A stretch of DNA of 64,000 nucleotides from Sesamum alatum (lineage: Eukaryota > Streptophyta > Magnoliopsida > Lamiales > Pedaliaceae): contig JACGWO010000003.1 of NCBI GenBank assembly GCA_034509735.1, forward strand, positions 7,254,001-7,318,000, given 5' to 3'. The notes below the pieces were generated by a model. It did no database searches, was not told the DNA's origin, and worked only from the letters and a program-made list of their open reading frames with translations. This document shows, piece after piece, positions 60,475 through 64,000 of the stretch (position 1 is its first letter; each line of letters opens with the position of its first letter). Position numbers and translations under genes: made by a program.

Positions 60475-61845
60475 TGGATTGGCAGGCTAAGTGCAATAAG
60501 ACTCATCTCGAGAAGAATAAGAGAGTCGTTCTTAAACTCAATCCTCCTCTCAGTTTGGAGAAGGAGTCCAACGACAATCCAGTCACCCCGGCTGTCGAGA
60601 TTGATGCGACAAAGGCCAATGCTGTTGTTCCCAAAAGGAGACATAATGTACTTATATACACCTTTGTTGCTGCTTTGTTTGACGAAAATGACATGATTTC
60701 TGCGTTATCCATCTCGAACGAGCAACTTAGGAATTCTCAACCATTTGAGAAGGTTTCTGACTTAGACACTATTAGTGTGAATTCTTCGTTCTTCAAGGAC
60801 GTTCCAAGTTTTTTCATGCCTTTAGACGAGTTGGCGCTCTACGTAAACATATCACCATATCACTTTCACTTTATTTTCATTTATTATTCTTTTCTTTTTT
60901 AATCCTTCTGTCTTATGCTTCTCTTCTATTTTTTTTTTCAGCTTGCTGGCCTTGAAGAAGGGATTCCTATAACTCCTGAAGGTAGCATAGGCTCGGTGAA
61001 CAGGACTAGCGCATTTGACTTGCCCGACGCGAACGTTGCTTTGGATGGTGAATTGCAACCTATTTCAAGATATGAGCATTCTTCCATGGAACTCCTAGCA
61101 AGCATCTGAAGATTGTTCTACCGGACATCGTGGAGAAGTCGTTCCCCTTGGAGGATGTCTTAAAGAAGCCAAAGAAGACTTTTAAGGCTCCATTTTGGCC
61201 ATCTTCTTCTACCGAATCTCTAGATCTCTTCCCTCGAGTCATCAAAATTGACACGAAGCAAGTGTTACTCAAATTCTATTGGGAGCGTAATTGTCAAAAG
61301 ATCGCGATGACTCCTCTTGCACACCTTTCTGAGGTAAGACAAGTTGTTGATTTGATCAAGAAAATGGTCGTATACATGAAGGACGTATCCCCTTTAGAGA
61401 CTCACTTAAATCTTTTCTGTGACGGCACTTCCAATTATGCGAAGACCAAACTGGAATTCACTCGGAAGATCACGTGGGAGGTTCATGAGAGTCCCTTTGA
61501 TTTGCCAAGGGCGATCTTTTTGCCACCAAAGCACAAGAGAAGGAGTATGCGGACGAGGTGAAGAGTCTTGAAGCCGAGATCCTTTAAGTTGGTAAGCAAC
61601 AAGGTGTGTTGAAGAGGCAACTCGAGGAACTGCAATGCAAGGAGGTGTCCGTCAGCTCATTGCTTAATGGTGATAAAGGGAACTTAACCAATTTTCAAAA
61701 GAAGGTGGCACCAAAGAAGGAGAAGGTCTTAACACTTAAAAATACCCCTTATCTTTCCAGAAACAAGGTTGAAGCATTGGAGAAGATGGAGGCACTTCTC
61801 GAGGAGTCAAAAAAACAATTAGCAAACTTTAGTGTATTTGCTTGA
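60475..61845 (+). pseudogene. Plant mobile domain-like gene fragment, right part
   Basis: Continues the frame from 48496. An exon runs to 60842 (DWQAKCNKTHLEK ... DELALY), with an acidic and serine-rich linker. A 99-bp intron follows at 60843-60941 (GT...CAG, pyrimidine-rich tract, phase 0), and then LAGLEEGIPITPEGSIGSV. A one-base shift near 61090 leads to a frame with HLKIVLPDIVEKSFPLEDVL and FPRVIKIDTKQVLLKFYWE. Another shift near 61505 and a TAA (61585-61587) precede a coiled-coil-like tail (QGVLKRQLEELQCKE; KVEALEKMEALLEESKKQL) ending at 61845. A PMD-type C-terminus with a charged coiled coil is the best guess. Function is not assigned. Confidence 0.6.
60843..60941 (+). other. Predicted intron in the PMD-like pseudogene
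   Basis: Donor GTAAAC, acceptor TTTTTTTTCAG, T-rich throughout. Removal joins TAC and CTT codons in the same frame. Suggests the fragment derives from a genomic gene rather than a processed copy. Confidence 0.65.
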
Positions 61846-61848
61846 ATG

Positions 61849-62137
61849 TTAATGAGAGTAGACTAGGAGTGAGGTTTCTATTTTTGTAATTGGTGGAGAA
61901 GAAGGAAGGACCACATGGAGAGCCCAGACGGGAGGTCCCTTGGAGTTTTCCATGAAGTGAAGAAAGAGCAAAGAGACCAAGGCCCATCAGCATGATGATT
62001 GGGTTACTATTAATCTAATAGTATAGGACCAACCCTAGATTGACCATAGATCCACTGCAGGCTCAGTGGGTCGCATCGGATTTGGGCTCGTGATCATCCA
62101 ACAGGGGCGTGCTAGGTTTTAATTTTGCATGTGGTTA
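61849..62137 (+). mobile_element. Detached copia-2 leader fragment
   Basis: Matches D 30284-30565 (GAGAGTAGA...TTTTGCATGTGG). Begins next to the end of the PMD-like gene and stops at the junction with an opposite-strand copia-1 leader piece. Confidence 0.82.
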
Positions 62138-63200
62138 TTATTAATGAAAATGTAAAGTAGAAATTAGCAGACGATGGTAATATTATTGTTCAAGTTGAAG
62201 ACTTGGTCTTTTAGTCTTTAACCCTCCCACTATTTATACGAAAGTCCGCCACTCTCAAGCGGAGTTTCGGGAAACCATTTCCTAGTGGGCTTGGGATCCA
62301 CAAGCGTAATCTCCATGCCCTGCTTTTATGATTCACATGAAGAAGACCTTGTGGGAGATATCCAATATCATTCTCATCCAATGAGATTCCCAAGATATGT
62401 TATCTCACCTATTCACATGGTCCCGAGGACTCCAAGCGAACCATGTTACTCAGTGTTGGGCCCGACCCATCAACCAAATCATGCGTCAAACTTTCGCCCC
62501 CACGACTCGTGAGACAGGGAAACAGCGAGCGCAGTCTTTTTGTTCACAATAATAGTGCAGCTTTCCCCTAGTCCAAGTGTGCCACGATTCGTGAGATCAC
62601 ACTTGGGTAGTGGTAGCTTCCTCACCACATTGCTGTGGATGGAAGGCTCGGACAGACCAAAATACCATTTTGATCCAAGTTCGTTCTGGGCCTAATATTT
62701 AATTTGGTCCAACCAAATGAGAGTTTGTGTATGACCGAGACCTCATCACATTATTGTGTTTTAGTATGCATAAACATCCAATATTTAAAGCGATAAATAA
62801 ATACGCTGCATGCAGAAAAAATAGCATACCCCTGTTTAGGATGATCACAAGCCCAACCTATGCGACCCACTGAGCCCGCAGTGAGTCTATGGTCTGTCTA
62901 GGGTGATCCTAAATTATTACAATAATAATAAACCCATTGTCATTCCAATGGGCCTTGAAGTGCTTCTTGTTTCACGCCTTGATGCTCCTCCTTGGGCTCT
63001 CCGACTCCAATTGCTTGTTGAAATTGAAACCTCACCAATCCTATCTACTCTCATTACAACTGAAAGTAATACATCGGTAATAAAGAAAACAAGCCTTAAC
63101 ATCGTGAGGCTGAAAATACGGGAGATGATAGTCCCAAAAACAAGAGGCACGCAGGTCCCACCCAACAGAAAATAAATGATCATACATTCATCCATACACA
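62138..63200 (-). mobile_element. Detached copia-1 leader fragment
   Basis: Matches A 5711-6770 on the minus strand, from just upstream of gag (AATGAAAATGTAAAG) past the TATA-like box (62230-62238) into mid-leader. Both ends are abrupt; no LTR or gag accompanies it. Confidence 0.88.
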
Positions 63201-64000
63201 CTTTAACCAACTTAGGATTTGACCTTAGTCAAATTCGAATCAACTAAGGGTTTGAGAAATTCAATCTTCATCCTAGCCATCCATCTTAATATTCCAAGAT
63301 TAAATCTCGTCCATCCATTCTCGATGGGCTTTATGGAATGGGCCTATTTAAATCAAATTTAAATAATCCAAAGGTCCAATGGACTCTATATTAAATCCTA
63401 TTTAATATTCCACGCCCACTAATTAATTCATCCTTTTAATCTAATTAAAATGGAAGCTCATGCTCATTAAATCCATAAATCCAATTTATGGATTAAAGCC
63501 TGATTAATCCAATTAATCCATGGTGGCTTAAATCTCCAACAAGTTTAATTTAACTCATCAAATTAATCCTCCTCCAGGAATTAATTCCAAATTAATTCAT
63601 TTCACATCCGAGAATCGTGTGTGACTCTTTAGGTTCACCCTTAGCTAGACTCGGACCTACTTCTTGTTATCTCATAACCAAAGTAGTCCGTCACCATAGG
63701 TGGTCGTCTAGCAACAGTCCATGGCACTAGAGATTAGGTGAATATATGGCGTGTACATTTAGGCTCCAAGTTACATACAAGTACGGTCCTATTGTCGCCT
63801 GTCTCCTGGCCTTAGTCTAGGGCATGGAATAGGACGTCGGTTCCCATCCTTGACTTAGGCATCTATGCTTCAAACTTGAGATAGATTTAACACTATGATT
63901 TACGTAAGAAATCCTTTCCCACTCAATCAAATGCTATGGCCATAGACTTTTAGAGTCCAAACCATCTCAGAGCGCATAGGAGATCTCATTGTCATAATCT
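63201..64000 (-). repeat. LTR of a further copia family, partial
   Basis: Carries the conserved LTR block (GTGTGTGACTCTTTAGGTTCACC; CTAGCAACAGTCCATGGCACTAGAG) and palindrome CTATGGCCATAG (63934-63945) in the minus orientation. The hairpins have CCA loops: AATCCATAAAT at 63470-63494, GATTAAT at 63502-63518 and GAATTAATT at 63578-63598. It runs past the window edge. The sequence differs from the other families. Confidence 0.8.

Noticed and set aside
1..64000. tRNA genes, rRNA, CRISPR array, bacterial operon or phage
   Set aside because: None seen. Primer sites resemble tRNA 3' ends but no tRNA body is present, and the direct repeats are LTRs.

Overview
This window is plant nuclear DNA made almost entirely of nested Ty1/copia LTR retrotransposons, plus one broken low-copy gene. 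Evidence for a plant: initiator-methionine-tRNA primer sites, copia-order pol (protease, integrase, RT, RNase H), a CACTA-type end, and a gene fragment that looks like a plant mobile domain (PMD) protein with a 99-bp phase-0 intron. Gag and protease motifs most resemble the Angela/BARE-1 type (lineage is inferred from motifs only). I see no tRNA, rRNA, CRISPR or intact host gene. Species cannot be named.

Families as named here. copia-1: LTR about 2.23 kb, elements A, B, E, G and a leader fragment at 62138-63200. copia-2: LTR about 2.0 kb, elements C, D, LTR J and a leader fragment at 61849-62137. copia-3: solo LTR H. copia-4: element I. copia-5: decayed element K. A sixth LTR runs off the right edge.

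Layout. 1-9723 element A (minus strand), inserted in element B (plus, 9724-12845). 12846-13181 CACTA-like end. 13182-15296 AT-rich DNA with tandem repeats and no recognised gene. 15297-17822 5' end of element C (minus). 17823-20541 unrecognised. 20542-24066 decayed element K (plus), cut by I (minus, 24067-27962). I is joined by a deletion to copia-2 LTR J (27963-28170 and 47547-48203). J is split by D (28171-47541, TSD ATTCC), and the 3' LTR of D is split by E (36184-46427, TSD GTTCA). 48204-48496 and 60475-61845 are the PMD-like pseudogene, split by solo LTR H (TSD GTACA), which is itself split by G (48618-58430, TSD ATCGG). 61849-63200 are two leader fragments joined head to head. 63201-64000 is another LTR.

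How the parts relate. LTR pairs compared by eye differ by about 0.6% (A), 1.1% (E), 1.9% (G) and 3% (D), which agrees with the nesting order. E is the only copy with a continuous integrase-RT-RNase H frame. A, B and G share an identical 340-bp deletion that removes the first catalytic part of RT, so they look like a defective lineage that moved with enzymes supplied by E-like copies. The most unusual structural signal is a chain of short perfect hairpins with three-base loops, mostly CCA/TGG, in the LTRs of every family.
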